A stretch of DNA of 64,000 bases from a virus. This document shows, piece after piece, positions 25,968-34,170 of this stretch (its first letter is position 1; each line of letters begins with the position of its first letter). The stretch is from positions 1-64,000 of the IMG/VR virus record IMGVR_UViG_3300030503_000566. The stretch is one strand, 5' to 3'. The notes under the pieces are model-generated. The model was not told the origin of the DNA. It was given only the letters and a program-made list of their open reading frames with translations, and did no database searches. The position numbers were made by a program, and so were the translations under genes.

Positions 25968-25973
25968 AGTGTA

Positions 25974-26005
25974 CAAATTTACTACGCTTTTTCATAGGTA
26001 ACAAA
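25974..26005 (-). promoter_or_regulatory. Promoter of 25290-25967
   Basis: Minus strand: TTTG (26002-26005), 20-nt spacer, TAAATTTG (25974-25981). The box ends 6 nt before the ATG at 25967, implying a leaderless or nearly leaderless transcript. Confidence 0.75.
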
Positions 26006-26011
26006 ACTACT

Positions 26012-26746
26012 TTATATACTTTCTCCTGATCCCCATCTTTTTCTAAATTCTCTATCTCCATCAATTTCTGACTGCTCTTTATCTGCCATTCCACAGGAGT
26101 CATCTCCAATCCAGTATGCTCTACCTGCTGCATGTGTTGTTCCTCCTCCATGACTTGCTGCCATAGGATATCCTGCTGCATCTGGTCTTCTGATATTATC
26201 AGGGCCCTCTCCTGTTGAGGTAACATCTCCCAATCTTGAGAGAGCCACACGATTTTCATGTCCTTGGAGTTTATCATATTCTACAACTGTTAGATCCATA
26301 TCCTTCAAATTGTCATTCATAATGGAGGAAACCATGGGTTGAAAAGCTCCTGCAAGGCCACACCCAACCCAAGGAAGACCTATCTTTTTTCCTGCATAAG
26401 TGAAGTTAATCTTCTTACAGATAACTGCAAATGCATCATAATCAAATGGTATATCACATCCGGGGGAAATATCTCCGGGCCACATTTGAGTATACATGTT
26501 GAGAATCACAAAGCTAGACTTTTCATCATTATAATAGAATGCACTATAATTTCCCATCATGTCAATATAGTTGATCCCCGCATATCTTCTATATTCTCGA
26601 TCTACTATATAAGCATCAGGAAACCTATGTGCTATCTGTGCAGCTATCCCTGCCCCCATCACATTTTGGGTGTTACAACCATGTCCTATAAGGTCAAATT
26701 GGTTTTGTAAAGCGAGAGTAATTAGATTACCTTTAATGATTCTCAT
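26012..26746 (-). CDS. Macrodomain (ADP-ribose-binding) protein
   Basis: 244 residues. The first about 155 form a macrodomain: IGHGCNTQNVMGAGIAAQIA is the ligand-binding loop, followed by GLPWVGCGLAGA (second loop). These proteins bind or process ADP-ribose, ADP-ribose-1''-phosphate or ADP-ribosylated targets. The last 85 residues, Gly/Ala-rich (HGGGTTHAAGRAYW), are unexplained. Codon use (A/T third positions) shows this frame, not the overlapping one, is real. It overlaps 26733-27149 by 14 nt. Confidence 0.85.
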   Translation of the reverse strand: MRIIKGNLITLALQNQFDLIGHGCNTQNVMGAGIAAQIAHRFPDAYIVDREYRRYAGINYIDMMGNYSAFYYNDEKSSFVILNMYTQMWPGDISPGCDIPFDYDAFAVICKKINFTYAGKKIGLPWVGCGLAGAFQPMVSSIMNDNLKDMDLTVVEYDKLQGHENRVALSRLGDVTSTGEGPDNIRRPDAAGYPMAASHGGGTTHAAGRAYWIGDDSCGMADKEQSEIDGDREFRKRWGSGESI

Positions 26747-27149
26747 TTTTGATAGTTTTAACGATTTTATAATAAATGTACTGAGGAAATTCTCCGAACA
26801 CCCATAGTGTTACATCAGAAAGCCATAAATATTTACTGTTATAGCCTGTATAATATTTACCAGTGATAGTGGGAATATAATCTGCCCTAATGAGATATTC
26901 CCAGTTGTGTGGTACAAATGCTGGCAATTTGTCGTGGATTCTGATTTCTTGAATATTAGGTGTTATAAGGAGGGTTATTTCATTCTCATTATCAGTTGTA
27001 GATGCTAGTTCGGCAAGGAATTTATCAGCCCCTAAAACCATCTGTAAATCAGCTTTGCTAGCTCCTAATACCTTCATATCCTCTAAATAATTAGGTATAT
27101 CAGCATACCACACTCCATCTGGTTCTTTGTAGAATCTTATTTCTTGCAT
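26733..27149 (-). CDS. Unknown protein, 138 aa
   Basis: 138 residues, soluble. It begins MQEIRFYKEPDGVWYADIPN and has a beta-rich middle (ITLLITPNIQEIRIHDK). The stop/start overlap TAATG with the 29-aa micropeptide gene upstream indicates coupling. The domain resembles no family I know. Confidence 0.75.
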   Translation of the reverse strand: MQEIRFYKEPDGVWYADIPNYLEDMKVLGASKADLQMVLGADKFLAELASTTDNENEITLLITPNIQEIRIHDKLPAFVPHNWEYLIRADYIPTITGKYYTGYNSKYLWLSDVTLWVFGEFPQYIYYKIVKTIKNENH

Positions 27150-27238
27150 TATAGATGATGTATATATTTAGAGAATATCCCTAGTAAAACGAGGATTGAG
27201 GAGCCTATTAAGAAATAGATTATGCTTTTTTTATTCAT
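27149..27238 (-). CDS. Membrane micropeptide, 29 aa
   Basis: 29 residues with one hydrophobic helix (IIYFLIGSSILVLLGIF). The start ATGAATAA overlaps the upstream gene's stop and its own stop TAA overlaps the next ATG by one base. Two such overlaps strongly suggest real translation. Role unknown. Confidence 0.65.
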   Translation of the reverse strand: MNKKSIIYFLIGSSILVLLGIFSKYIHHL

Positions 27239-27512
27239 GTTTAATGTTATTTTGTTCAAGATATTGTAATACTGCTAAATATGCATCCACCTCCCCCCTC
27301 TCATTAAAAGGAAAAGTCTTTCTAAAATAGTTTTTATCCCCCTTTCTTCCATATACCGCTGTCCATAAAGGGTGTCTTCCTTTTCTCATACCACTTACAC
27401 CTACCCCATTCTGCATAGTATAAACATATTTATACCTAGAGGTAATTCTTACTCCCATTCTATTTGCTTCCCATAAAAATTGAAGCTGATTTACTCCTTG
27501 TGGTATTACCAT
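27231..27512 (-). CDS. HTH/AP2-like small protein, 93 aa
   Basis: 93 residues, basic. GMRKGRHPLWTAVYGRKGDKN, then FPFNERGEVDAYLAVLQYLE, looks like a small AP2-like or beta-hairpin DNA-binding fold (weak). It overlaps PolB by 7 nt. Alternative: unrelated phage protein. Confidence 0.6.
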   Translation of the reverse strand: MVIPQGVNQLQFLWEANRMGVRITSRYKYVYTMQNGVGVSGMRKGRHPLWTAVYGRKGDKNYFRKTFPFNERGEVDAYLAVLQYLEQNNIKHE

Positions 27513-29611
27513 AAAGTCTGTTGATTGGGATTATGAATACTCTTTTTGCCTTTCTTTTGACCTCTTTCAATACTATCTATGAATTCGTGAGCCGCTTCAA
27601 GATAGTATTTTTCACATACTCCTCTTTCTTTAAAAGTGGCTGATCCATAGTTATTACACTCTGTTGTTCTCCAATAACTTTGATCTCTAGCCTCACAATT
27701 GCTGATTTGGGGACCAGTAGCTTCACTACCCTCATTCTTAACTTTAATAAGAAGCTTTCCCTCATTGGATACATAATATCTAACAACCCTATTGTATTTG
27801 GTAATGTCCTTGCCAGAGGAATCTGTTGCTTCGTAGTGATAGTTTCTAGAAGCTTTGAGACCAATACAGAAGTCTGATATGTCTTCATAGGACTTAAGAT
27901 AATCTTCTGGTGATACTCCTTTGGTAAAATACTGTTCATATATTAATGGTAGGATTCTCCTACTAGGATTCTTATTTAATTCAAACTCTGTCATAAAATC
28001 ACCCTTCTTCTTCACTTTTCCCTCTATAGGCATAGCGATATAATCATTTACTGATTTCTGTACCATTTTGGAGTACTCTGTAAACTCTAGTGCTCCAAGT
28101 AATTGGCCCTCAACTATTGGCATTTGTACCTTTTTCTCCCATGCATGACAAATCTCATAGTATTTATCAAGCTTGTTTTTATCAAAGAGACAAACAATAC
28201 CATCAGTATTGGCACTAACTACATGTATACCGCCTTCTACTTCAAGAGCTTCAATTAGCATTAAGATTTCAAATTGATTACCAATAGTGCAGCTAAACGC
28301 AGCAAAAGGATCATATTGCCAATTAGTAGGCTCATTGAGCTTACCGAAGCCCCCCCCATTCAAACTCAATTTGAGCATCTCTGCTACTCCTTTAGCTCGT
28401 TTATCAGTTTTACCCCTCGCTTTATATGATATACGTCGTACAATAGTGCTACCATACATAGTAAGCCATTCAGGACCCAAATGTGAGGGGAAGAGCTTGC
28501 GTTTGAATATGGCACAGGGATACTGACTCCCAATGTCAGCGTCCATAAGATGCTCGCTCTCAGATGGTATAAGAGTTCTATTTTTTTCATTGCTATGCAA
28601 GCCTCCTCTGGCTAGTGTGTATATAGTTCCATTAAATGTAAATTTGAAGAATTGGCTTCTTTTTTTACCGTCTTTGTCTTTTTTATCCCTTAGTTCTACT
28701 TTAACAGGTCCAATCCTCTCCAATAAATCCCTAAAAGCCGGAGTAGTAAAATTAATGTAATTAGGGATGCAATCACGATAAGTAAAACCTTTTCTAGCTT
28801 TTCTATTCTTTTTGAGATCATATAAAACTCTTTCATTTTGGATCTTTTTGAGCTTCATATACCCCAGTTTATTCAACTCGTCTCCTATTTTCACATCACT
28901 ATAGTTCATAGCCTCTGGGGGTAGGTTGAACTCTGTGATAATGTCAATTCTATCCTGTATCTTGTTTTTACCCTTATACACTTCATTTTCAACATTTCCT
29001 AGGGTATAATCCAGCAATTTACAAGTAGCCTTAACATCATTCCTTCTATAGTGATCTGTCATCTCAAACTCTTTGGGCCCCCATAGCCTATCCTTCGGAA
29101 CCCTATGATTTCCAATCCATTCCCACTCTACGTGAGGTAGGGGCATTTCCTCTATATCCTCCATATCCATAGTGTACTCACACCACTTAAGAGAAGTACT
29201 ACGGGCATCATTATCAAAGTGATGTATTTTGAATAGATCCATTTGTTTTGCCCATAAGTACTTCTCTCTATATGGAGGGAATAAACCATTATTAGTCAAA
29301 TCAATGACATCAGTAGCAAACTGCCAGATTAAGGCACATATCTCAGCCCCTGTTTTATCTACCCATCTCTCTTGGTTATCAAGTACAAATTGGCAAACCT
29401 GAGCGTCAAATTGTACATTATTATAGCCGCACCAATAATTTACAGAAATATCCTGAAGAGCTTTACAAATACTATCAATTTGATTAGTGAATCTATTGAT
29501 TCTCAAATCTAAAGGATTCTTAAATCCCGGGTCACTAATAGTAATAGAAAATTCTTCGAAGAGTGTTTCGATGTCATGGACCTTAATTATTAATTCATTC
29601 CAAGCTTTCAT
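27506..29611 (-). CDS. polB: Family B DNA polymerase with 3'-5' exonuclease
   Basis: 701 residues. Exonuclease motifs: HDIETL (D13, E15), NNVQFD (N65, D69) and YRRND (Y188-D192). Polymerase motif A is DADIGSQYP (D359), motif B KLSLNGGGFG (K414, N418) and motif C SANTDGI (N468-T-D470). The first Asp of the usual DTD is Asn. It lacks a C-terminal cysteine-rich region. This is the phage replicase; in crAss-like phages either PolA or PolB is used. It is followed after 2 nt (on the minus strand, upstream) by the AAA ATPase gene. Confidence 0.92.
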   Translation of the reverse strand: MKAWNELIIKVHDIETLFEEFSITISDPGFKNPLDLRINRFTNQIDSICKALQDISVNYWCGYNNVQFDAQVCQFVLDNQERWVDKTGAEICALIWQFATDVIDLTNNGLFPPYREKYLWAKQMDLFKIHHFDNDARSTSLKWCEYTMDMEDIEEMPLPHVEWEWIGNHRVPKDRLWGPKEFEMTDHYRRNDVKATCKLLDYTLGNVENEVYKGKNKIQDRIDIITEFNLPPEAMNYSDVKIGDELNKLGYMKLKKIQNERVLYDLKKNRKARKGFTYRDCIPNYINFTTPAFRDLLERIGPVKVELRDKKDKDGKKRSQFFKFTFNGTIYTLARGGLHSNEKNRTLIPSESEHLMDADIGSQYPCAIFKRKLFPSHLGPEWLTMYGSTIVRRISYKARGKTDKRAKGVAEMLKLSLNGGGFGKLNEPTNWQYDPFAAFSCTIGNQFEILMLIEALEVEGGIHVVSANTDGIVCLFDKNKLDKYYEICHAWEKKVQMPIVEGQLLGALEFTEYSKMVQKSVNDYIAMPIEGKVKKKGDFMTEFELNKNPSRRILPLIYEQYFTKGVSPEDYLKSYEDISDFCIGLKASRNYHYEATDSSGKDITKYNRVVRYYVSNEGKLLIKVKNEGSEATGPQISNCEARDQSYWRTTECNNYGSATFKERGVCEKYYLEAAHEFIDSIERGQKKGKKSIHNPNQQTLW

Positions 29612-29613
29612 AG

Positions 29614-30777
29614 TTAAATATGGAGTTTTTCTATTTCTTCTTTAGCTTTTATAGAGTCCTTTGGATTTCTTATACATATCTCCTGTATAGTGGCTATAGG
29701 GAGGGAGAAGTTACCTGCAAAGGTAGCATTTTCCTCATAAAATAAATCAAAATATGCTTTTATTTCTCTGTTGGTAGAGTAGGGGATTTCTTCTCTAATA
29801 TCTACTCTACCATCTCTTAATAATGCAGGATCAAGCTTCTCTATATGATTGGTTGTCATCATTATAACAGCACCATGCCTGCTAAAAGGACCATCTATAC
29901 AGTTTAATAATCCCCCCAATGGTACGAAAGGCTTCTCATCCTCAAAAGCTCTATCAATGTCTTCTAATAAGAGAATCCCATTACTAGGAACTAAGGAGAA
30001 AAGTTTCACTATTTCCTGTGCCGTTTTAACTGAAGTTAAATCAATTATATAGATATCTTTCTCCATACTTTTTGCTACAGATAAACAAAGAGAAGTCTTT
30101 CCTGTTCCCGGAGGCCCATAAAGACAATAGCATCTCTTATAAGGAATTCCTCTCTCTAGATACCATTTCTCCTGAGATTCAAACATTTCTAAATCCTCAA
30201 GAATTTTAGTACCTTTATCTTCAGGATACACCAAAGTTTTAATGTCCTTAGGGAACACCTCTACCCTCTCACTCATAAAATCACTATAGGTATCCTTAGT
30301 ACTAAACACACCCACTGCTCCTTTTTTTCTGTTCTTTGAATATTTCTTTGCGACATAAGCTAAAAGGTTTTCGATATTCCTTTTTGCTTTGTAACCTCTG
30401 ATAGTTATTGTATGAAATGAAAAACCAAAGTCGGTTACCCTCTGGAGTTCTTTTTCTGCACTTGTAATAAACAACCTTTTACCCTCATATCTTATGCTGA
30501 AGAAGTCATTATTCTGCTTATAAGTCAGCTTAGGAACTGTAGCATATTTCTCTAGTTTTGCCGAAACATTATTAAATTTATTACTATAGTTCTCCTGCAA
30601 CCACCTTGAAAAGCTATCATATATTAGGTTTTCTTCAGACAAAACCACTCTATATACAAATTTTGCTTTTATTTTAGAGAGAAGGGTGAAGTGTAGGCTC
30701 TTCAATTGTGAAATTGCAGTAGCTCCAACCGAACCTATAAGTAAAAGAGCATATGGATTACTTAATATTTGATGCAT
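29614..30777 (-). CDS. BCS1-like AAA+ ATPase with an N-terminal hydrophobic segment
   Basis: 387 residues. A hydrophobic N-terminal segment (YALLLIGSVGATAI) comes before a regulatory domain; Walker A is GPPGTGKT (221-228) and Walker B LLLEDIDRA (268-277), followed by MMTTNHIEKLDPALLRDGR with the arginine finger region. BCS1-type AAA genes are a core feature of crAss-like phages; their job there is unproven. The gene precedes PolB in the same unit. Confidence 0.8.
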   Translation of the reverse strand: MHQILSNPYALLLIGSVGATAISQLKSLHFTLLSKIKAKFVYRVVLSEENLIYDSFSRWLQENYSNKFNNVSAKLEKYATVPKLTYKQNNDFFSIRYEGKRLFITSAEKELQRVTDFGFSFHTITIRGYKAKRNIENLLAYVAKKYSKNRKKGAVGVFSTKDTYSDFMSERVEVFPKDIKTLVYPEDKGTKILEDLEMFESQEKWYLERGIPYKRCYCLYGPPGTGKTSLCLSVAKSMEKDIYIIDLTSVKTAQEIVKLFSLVPSNGILLLEDIDRAFEDEKPFVPLGGLLNCIDGPFSRHGAVIMMTTNHIEKLDPALLRDGRVDIREEIPYSTNREIKAYFDLFYEENATFAGNFSLPIATIQEICIRNPKDSIKAKEEIEKLHI

Positions 30778-30795
30778 CCGGCTTATATTTTAATT

Positions 30796-31302
30796 TTACT
30801 GATTATATTGAAAATCCTCAAGGTTTTTGAAATCTTGCTTCTCCCAATCTACAGGTTCCCACTTCTTAGGTTTCTTATTTGAAAGCACTCTGTTATTCCA
30901 TATCTTTAGTGAGTTAATAATACCCGGTAGGAGCTTAAGATTTGTTAACGAACTCTTATATTGAGTAATGGCATCTAATGCTTTTACACATACTATTGTG
31001 TTGGTTACATAAGAACCTTCCCAGAATCTATCTCCTTTTATCTGATATATATTATGTAGCTCACTCTGGGTAGAGGATAGAATTGCTGCCCACACTATGT
31101 TATCTTCAACTTTAAATATCAATGCTGGATGAGTGCCTAGTATATTAAACATAAACACATCACCTACCTGTAGTGTTGAAATAGTTCCTCCTACTCTTCT
31201 ACCTGTAATCTCAAAAGTCATCATCATACCCCTAACCTCTTCCGTACTCCAATTTTGCCGTGTACCTAACCTAGATAAAAACCTATTCATATTGTCTTCC
31301 AT
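30796..31302 (-). CDS. Unknown protein, 168 aa
   Basis: 168 residues: N-terminal NRFLSRLGTRQNWSTEEVRG, a central beta-sheet (GDVFMFNILGTHPALIFKV) and a KKPKKWEPVDWEKQ C-terminal end. It opens the small-gene block and lies 18 nt upstream of the AAA ATPase gene. No family recognised. Confidence 0.75.
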   Translation of the reverse strand: MEDNMNRFLSRLGTRQNWSTEEVRGMMMTFEITGRRVGGTISTLQVGDVFMFNILGTHPALIFKVEDNIVWAAILSSTQSELHNIYQIKGDRFWEGSYVTNTIVCVKALDAITQYKSSLTNLKLLPGIINSLKIWNNRVLSNKKPKKWEPVDWEKQDFKNLEDFQYNQ

Positions 31303-31343
31303 GTTAATCTTTTGTTTATGTAGTTAAATAAAAGTAGGAAGTC

Positions 31344-31385
31344 TAGAGAGACCTCCCTTGATAGTCTTTAGACCCTGCTTTTAAA
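31344..31385 (-). terminator. Candidate intrinsic terminator
   Basis: On the minus strand AAAAGCAGGGTCTA pairs with TAGACTTCCTACTTTT through two segments (GTCTA/TAGAC and AAAAG-AGG/CCT-CTTTT with a mismatch), followed by TTTATTT. It overlaps the stop of the gene ending at 31381. Confidence 0.5.
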
Positions 31386-31638
31386 ATTTTACATTTTTAC
31401 CTTTGAGTGGGATTTTCTTACTTACATAGTTAAAGTATGATTGTGAGGGTTGATAAGAATAATAACCATTCACAATATGTACATTACCTTTATGAGTCTT
31501 TGACATACCTTTCCTTATTATAACCTCAATAAGGGGAGTCTCATAAACTGGTTCCGAAGGTCTACCCCACCCTGAGAGAAAGGGTGGGTGTATCCTGTAA
31601 AACATTGATCTCTTTACTCTGTTAATGGATACTGACAT
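31381..31638 (-). CDS. Small basic protein, 85 aa
   Basis: 85 residues, basic, with many Tyr and Pro (VHIVNGYYSYQPSQSYFNYV). Nothing identifies its fold. It lies between two unrelated small genes. Confidence 0.65.
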   Translation of the reverse strand: MSVSINRVKRSMFYRIHPPFLSGWGRPSEPVYETPLIEVIIRKGMSKTHKGNVHIVNGYYSYQPSQSYFNYVSKKIPLKGKNVKF

Positions 31639-31661
31639 ATGTTGGATATTTAGTTTGGTGA

Positions 31662-32108
31662 CTACTTAATACCATGAAGCTTACAAAGCTCCAAAAATCT
31701 ACTTTTGGTTATAACCCTCTCCAAAATTAATTCCCTCGAAATTATATCTCCTCCTGTTCCCCTGTAATAAGGAGTGCCTTTAGGTATTGTACACTCTATA
31801 AGTCTTATAGAATAGCCTCTATTAAAGATGCTGCTTCTATTCTTATAATGCTTTATCTTATTTAGATCAAATGAGTGCATACCTTGATCAGTCATGGAAT
31901 ATGGAGCATTTTCTAGGGGAAAATTATCATTAATATAGTGATAACCAAGCTCATACTTAAATGCAAAATGAACTGATATGAATTCCCTTCTTTTAAAAGG
32001 TGGTCCAAATGACTTATTGGCCTCTGGAACTCTCTTTAGTTTTTTATATACGGTGATATCCCCTTTTGCTATTTTTGCTATAGGGGACCCTTTTCTGTCT
32101 AAACACAT
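31662..32108 (-). CDS. Unknown phage protein, 148 aa
   Basis: 148 residues. It starts MCLDRKGSPIAKIAKGDITV and has repeated short strands: HYINDNFPLENAPYS, a D-Q-G-M-H-S-F motif, IPKGTPYYRGTGGDI. The pattern (Lys-His rich, YYRG) resembles a widespread phage protein of unknown function. It overlaps no other gene. Confidence 0.7.
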   Translation of the reverse strand: MCLDRKGSPIAKIAKGDITVYKKLKRVPEANKSFGPPFKRREFISVHFAFKYELGYHYINDNFPLENAPYSMTDQGMHSFDLNKIKHYKNRSSIFNRGYSIRLIECTIPKGTPYYRGTGGDIISRELILERVITKSRFLELCKLHGIK

Positions 32109-32110
32109 TA

Positions 32111-32440
32111 TTAAAAGTTTAAGTTTTTAGTGAGTTGATACTCCCTCTCCCACTCTTTAACCATCTCCATAGTGAGAGGGGTACCCCCTAATGTAGCAAA
32201 CCTTGTTACGTTCCAGTAGGGCTCTATCATAGTAGTTCCTAATATAGGATGAGCTATTGGAACTTTTGGATTATTAATCTCATTAAGAAGAATACCGCTA
32301 TTTCCCTCACTGTTTTTAGCTATTATCTCTCTTACTGTATATAGGACATCTTGTAAGGGATGAGTAACCCCCCAGTGTACCCAAAAGGCTAATTGGTCGG
32401 CTGTAAACTTTGCATCTACACATATTATTTGCTCATCCAT
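32111..32440 (-). CDS. Unknown protein, 109 aa
   Basis: 109 residues from the ATG at 32440 (MDEQIICVDAKFTADQL). A longer frame to 32509 would cross the terminator hairpin at 32457-32483, so that start is rejected. The protein is alpha/beta with HPLQDVLYTVREIIAK. Family unknown. Confidence 0.7.
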   Translation of the reverse strand: MDEQIICVDAKFTADQLAFWVHWGVTHPLQDVLYTVREIIAKNSEGNSGILLNEINNPKVPIAHPILGTTMIEPYWNVTRFATLGGTPLTMEMVKEWEREYQLTKNLNF

Positions 32441-32452
32441 AATAAGTAAATT

Positions 32453-32483
32453 GAAAAATAGGAGGATATCAAGTCCTCCTATT
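32453..32483 (-). terminator. Strong intrinsic terminator
   Basis: A perfect 10-bp stem AATAGGAGGA/TCCTCCTATT (32457-32466 and 32474-32483) with a 7-nt loop is followed by TTTTC on the minus strand. It ends the unit of 32487-32840. Confidence 0.9.
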
Positions 32484-32486
32484 GAG

Positions 32487-32840
32487 TTAAACTTTTTCGG
32501 TTTCTTCAATCTTTTTTAAATCCTCCTCATTGGGCAATTCAGGAACTTTATTCCTTATGTTACCAACGTGGGCTACAAGTGCCTCTCCAAAAGGGATAGT
32601 TCCTATACCATGAACACCAAATCCAACAATCTCTCCAATATAATGGATAATATATATATCCCCCGTCAGATGGGAGATAACAACACCTATAGTCATCATA
32701 ATAATACCTGCACCCATTCTATGATGTAAAGTGTGATCCTCACCTATTAGATGTATACAGATAATCCTTGGAATATCTATTTTCAGCAGGGTTTTTTTTC
32801 TGTTGGATTTAGTTGGGGGAGGGCGCTTGTTTTTGGTCAT
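32487..32840 (-). CDS. Membrane protein, 117 aa
   Basis: 117 residues. The first 22 are basic and Pro/Lys-rich. Two hydrophobic stretches follow (MGAGIIMMTIGVVISHL and IYIIHYIGEIVGFGVHGIG), then a soluble C-terminal tail. It may be an inner-membrane protein. His-rich stretches around residue 38 are notable. Role unknown. Confidence 0.65.
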   Translation of the reverse strand: MTKNKRPPPTKSNRKKTLLKIDIPRIICIHLIGEDHTLHHRMGAGIIMMTIGVVISHLTGDIYIIHYIGEIVGFGVHGIGTIPFGEALVAHVGNIRNKVPELPNEEDLKKIEETEKV

Positions 32841-32866
32841 AGTTTTGCTTTTGATGATGGTTGATT

Positions 32867-33316
32867 TTATTTATTTTTCCTACTCTCGCCGGGTTTTCCA
32901 TTAATTTCCTCTGATTCTCTGATAATCTTTTTAATAGGATCTTCCTCCACATTCCCTGCTTGGAGACCTCCCAACTCTACTTTCAAAACATTTATTTTTG
33001 GCCCCCCACTCCTACCTGTTGTGATTGCTAGATAACCTCCAAAAGCATACATAGCAAGAGCTAATTCAGTGGGGGTTTTGCATTGTTCAGATATTTCTGT
33101 AATGCAAGGAATAGCAAGGGTATATTTCCCAATCTTTTTGTCCTCGCCAGTAGCACTATCAAAAGCTTTTATAATCATCCCTGTAATTTCAGAACCTCTC
33201 TCATTAGAAATTCCAAAGAAAGAAAGTATAGAGCCCTCAAGGTCTAGAGAGTCAGGATTATATACTTTACCTATAGTGAGATCAAAACCCTCGGGAACAT
33301 TTTCAGTACCTTTCAT
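32867..33316 (-). CDS. Paralogue family member A, 149 aa
   Basis: 149 residues. It shows the pattern of a family repeated at 34171, 34639, 34999 and 36244: FGISNERGSEITGMI, later TPTELALAMYAFGGYLA. The C-terminus is Lys/Glu-rich. An 11-bp tandem repeat (33325-33368) lies directly upstream. A structured RNA candidate follows. Function unknown. Confidence 0.75.
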   Translation of the reverse strand: MKGTENVPEGFDLTIGKVYNPDSLDLEGSILSFFGISNERGSEITGMIIKAFDSATGEDKKIGKYTLAIPCITEISEQCKTPTELALAMYAFGGYLAITTGRSGGPKINVLKVELGGLQAGNVEEDPIKKIIRESEEINGKPGESRKNK

Positions 33317-33324
33317 AACTGATT

Positions 33325-33368
33325 GATTTATAGTTGATTTATAGTTGATTTATAGTTGATTAATAATT
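33325..33368 (-). repeat. 11-bp tandem repeat, four copies
   Basis: On the plus strand: GATTTATAGTT three times (33325-33357), then a degraded copy GATTAATAATT (33358-33368). The period of 11 bp is about one helical turn, and the array begins 8 nt before the start of gene 32867-33316. It could be an operator array; a chance slippage repeat is the alternative. Confidence 0.8.
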
Positions 33369-33380
33369 CACAAATTGTAA

Positions 33381-33560
33381 ATAAAAAGAGAGCCTAGCGT
33401 TAATGTCTTTATAAAATTAAGTATAATAGAGCTATCTTCGGTGTTTACGGCTGTTAACCTACCGATCCCTATGTGGATAAATATCCTCTAAGTACTTTCG
33501 AGAGTTTCTCTTATTATAGAAATTGAGTATATTGCAGGCTCACACTGCTAAGGCTCCTTT
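33381..33560 (-). ncRNA. Candidate structured non-coding RNA
   Basis: No gene lies between 33369 and 33581. On the minus strand GAGCC-TTAGC at the 5' end (33547-33556) pairs with GCTA-GGCTC (33390-33398), enclosing about 150 nt. Internal stems include TCGGT/ACCGA (33461-33465 with 33438-33442) and GGATA/TATCC. A T-run (TTTTTATTT) follows the outer stem on the minus strand, as in an intrinsic end. It fits a discrete small RNA in the leftward unit. The family is unknown. Confidence 0.5.
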
Positions 33561-33581
33561 ACGTATCCCTACTAAGGAAGA

Positions 33582-33644
33582 TTAGAATAATACTATAACT
33601 GCTACATAAGCAGCCAGCATTACTACAATTATTAGATTCTTCAT
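33582..33644 (-). CDS. Hydrophobic micropeptide, 20 aa
   Basis: 20 residues (MKNLIIVVMLAAYVAVIVLF), almost entirely a transmembrane helix. It lies 1 nt downstream of the gene stop at 33646 and is open by ATG 33644 and TAA 33582. A sister peptide of the same size is at 47200-47262. Very short, so confidence is limited. Confidence 0.5.
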   Translation of the reverse strand: MKNLIIVVMLAAYVAVIVLF

Positions 33645-33645
33645 A

Positions 33646-34092
33646 TTAAATTACTTGTTTTTGAAGGTCGATTTGAGCAATTGTGTCCTCTGCAATATCA
33701 AAAGCTTTTAGTGAGAGGGCTACCTCTTTCTTTATAATATAACAAGGGCAAGAAAAGGCACCAAACATTAAACCTACCATACCTCCAGTAAGATATTCAG
33801 GATAAAGTTTGCTCATTTCTGTCTCTATAGGTGAGTGTATAACTATGGGGTGGACAATTCTTAAGTCCTCTTTTAGAGCTTCGAGATCTTTAGATGCGTT
33901 TAGAGCAATTTGCATTCCCTTATTAATAAACTCTTTTCGTCCGAATACCTCAATACCTTTAGAATTACCTTGGATAAAGGTTCCTGCCTCTGTGATAAAC
34001 ACAACAGAAAAGCCCTCACATGTAATACCATTGACTATTTGCTGTGATATTTCAATCTCTTCTCCGGTGTCTTCTAATATTATCTTTTTCAT
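33646..34092 (-). CDS. Unknown protein, 148 aa
   Basis: 148 residues from the ATG at 34092 (MKKIILEDTGEEIEISQQIV). The longer frame to 34161 crosses the terminator at 34117-34153, so it is rejected. Cys residues in AFSCPCYIIKK could bind metal weakly. Beta-rich first half, helical second half. Family unknown. Confidence 0.7.
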   Translation of the reverse strand: MKKIILEDTGEEIEISQQIVNGITCEGFSVVFITEAGTFIQGNSKGIEVFGRKEFINKGMQIALNASKDLEALKEDLRIVHPIVIHSPIETEMSKLYPEYLTGGMVGLMFGAFSCPCYIIKKEVALSLKAFDIAEDTIAQIDLQKQVI

Positions 34093-34116
34093 GAATTTTT
34101 CTGTTGGATGTGCTAA

Positions 34117-34153
34117 AATGAAAATAGGAGGAGGGATACCGCCCTCCCCCCCA
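34117..34153 (-). terminator. Intrinsic terminator
   Basis: On the minus strand GGGGGGAGGG pairs with CCCTCCTCC over a short loop and is followed by TATTTTCATTTT. It ends the transcript of gene 34171-34554. Confidence 0.75.
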
Positions 34154-34170
34154 TAAATCAAGCTGGTTAA

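Noticed and set aside
25903-26277. A 124-aa leftward frame overlapping the macrodomain gene
   Set aside because: Third codon positions in this frame are rich in G and C, unlike the genome, while the macrodomain frame shows A/T-ending codons. It looks like a shadow of the macrodomain tail.
27577-27939. A 120-aa leftward frame inside PolB
   Set aside because: It lies fully in the polymerase C-terminal region in another frame, with no coupling or motif.
33646-34161. Longer start for the gene at 33646
   Set aside because: The added N-terminus is the translation of the terminator hairpin at 34117-34153. The same reasoning removes long starts at 32509, 41699 and 3612.
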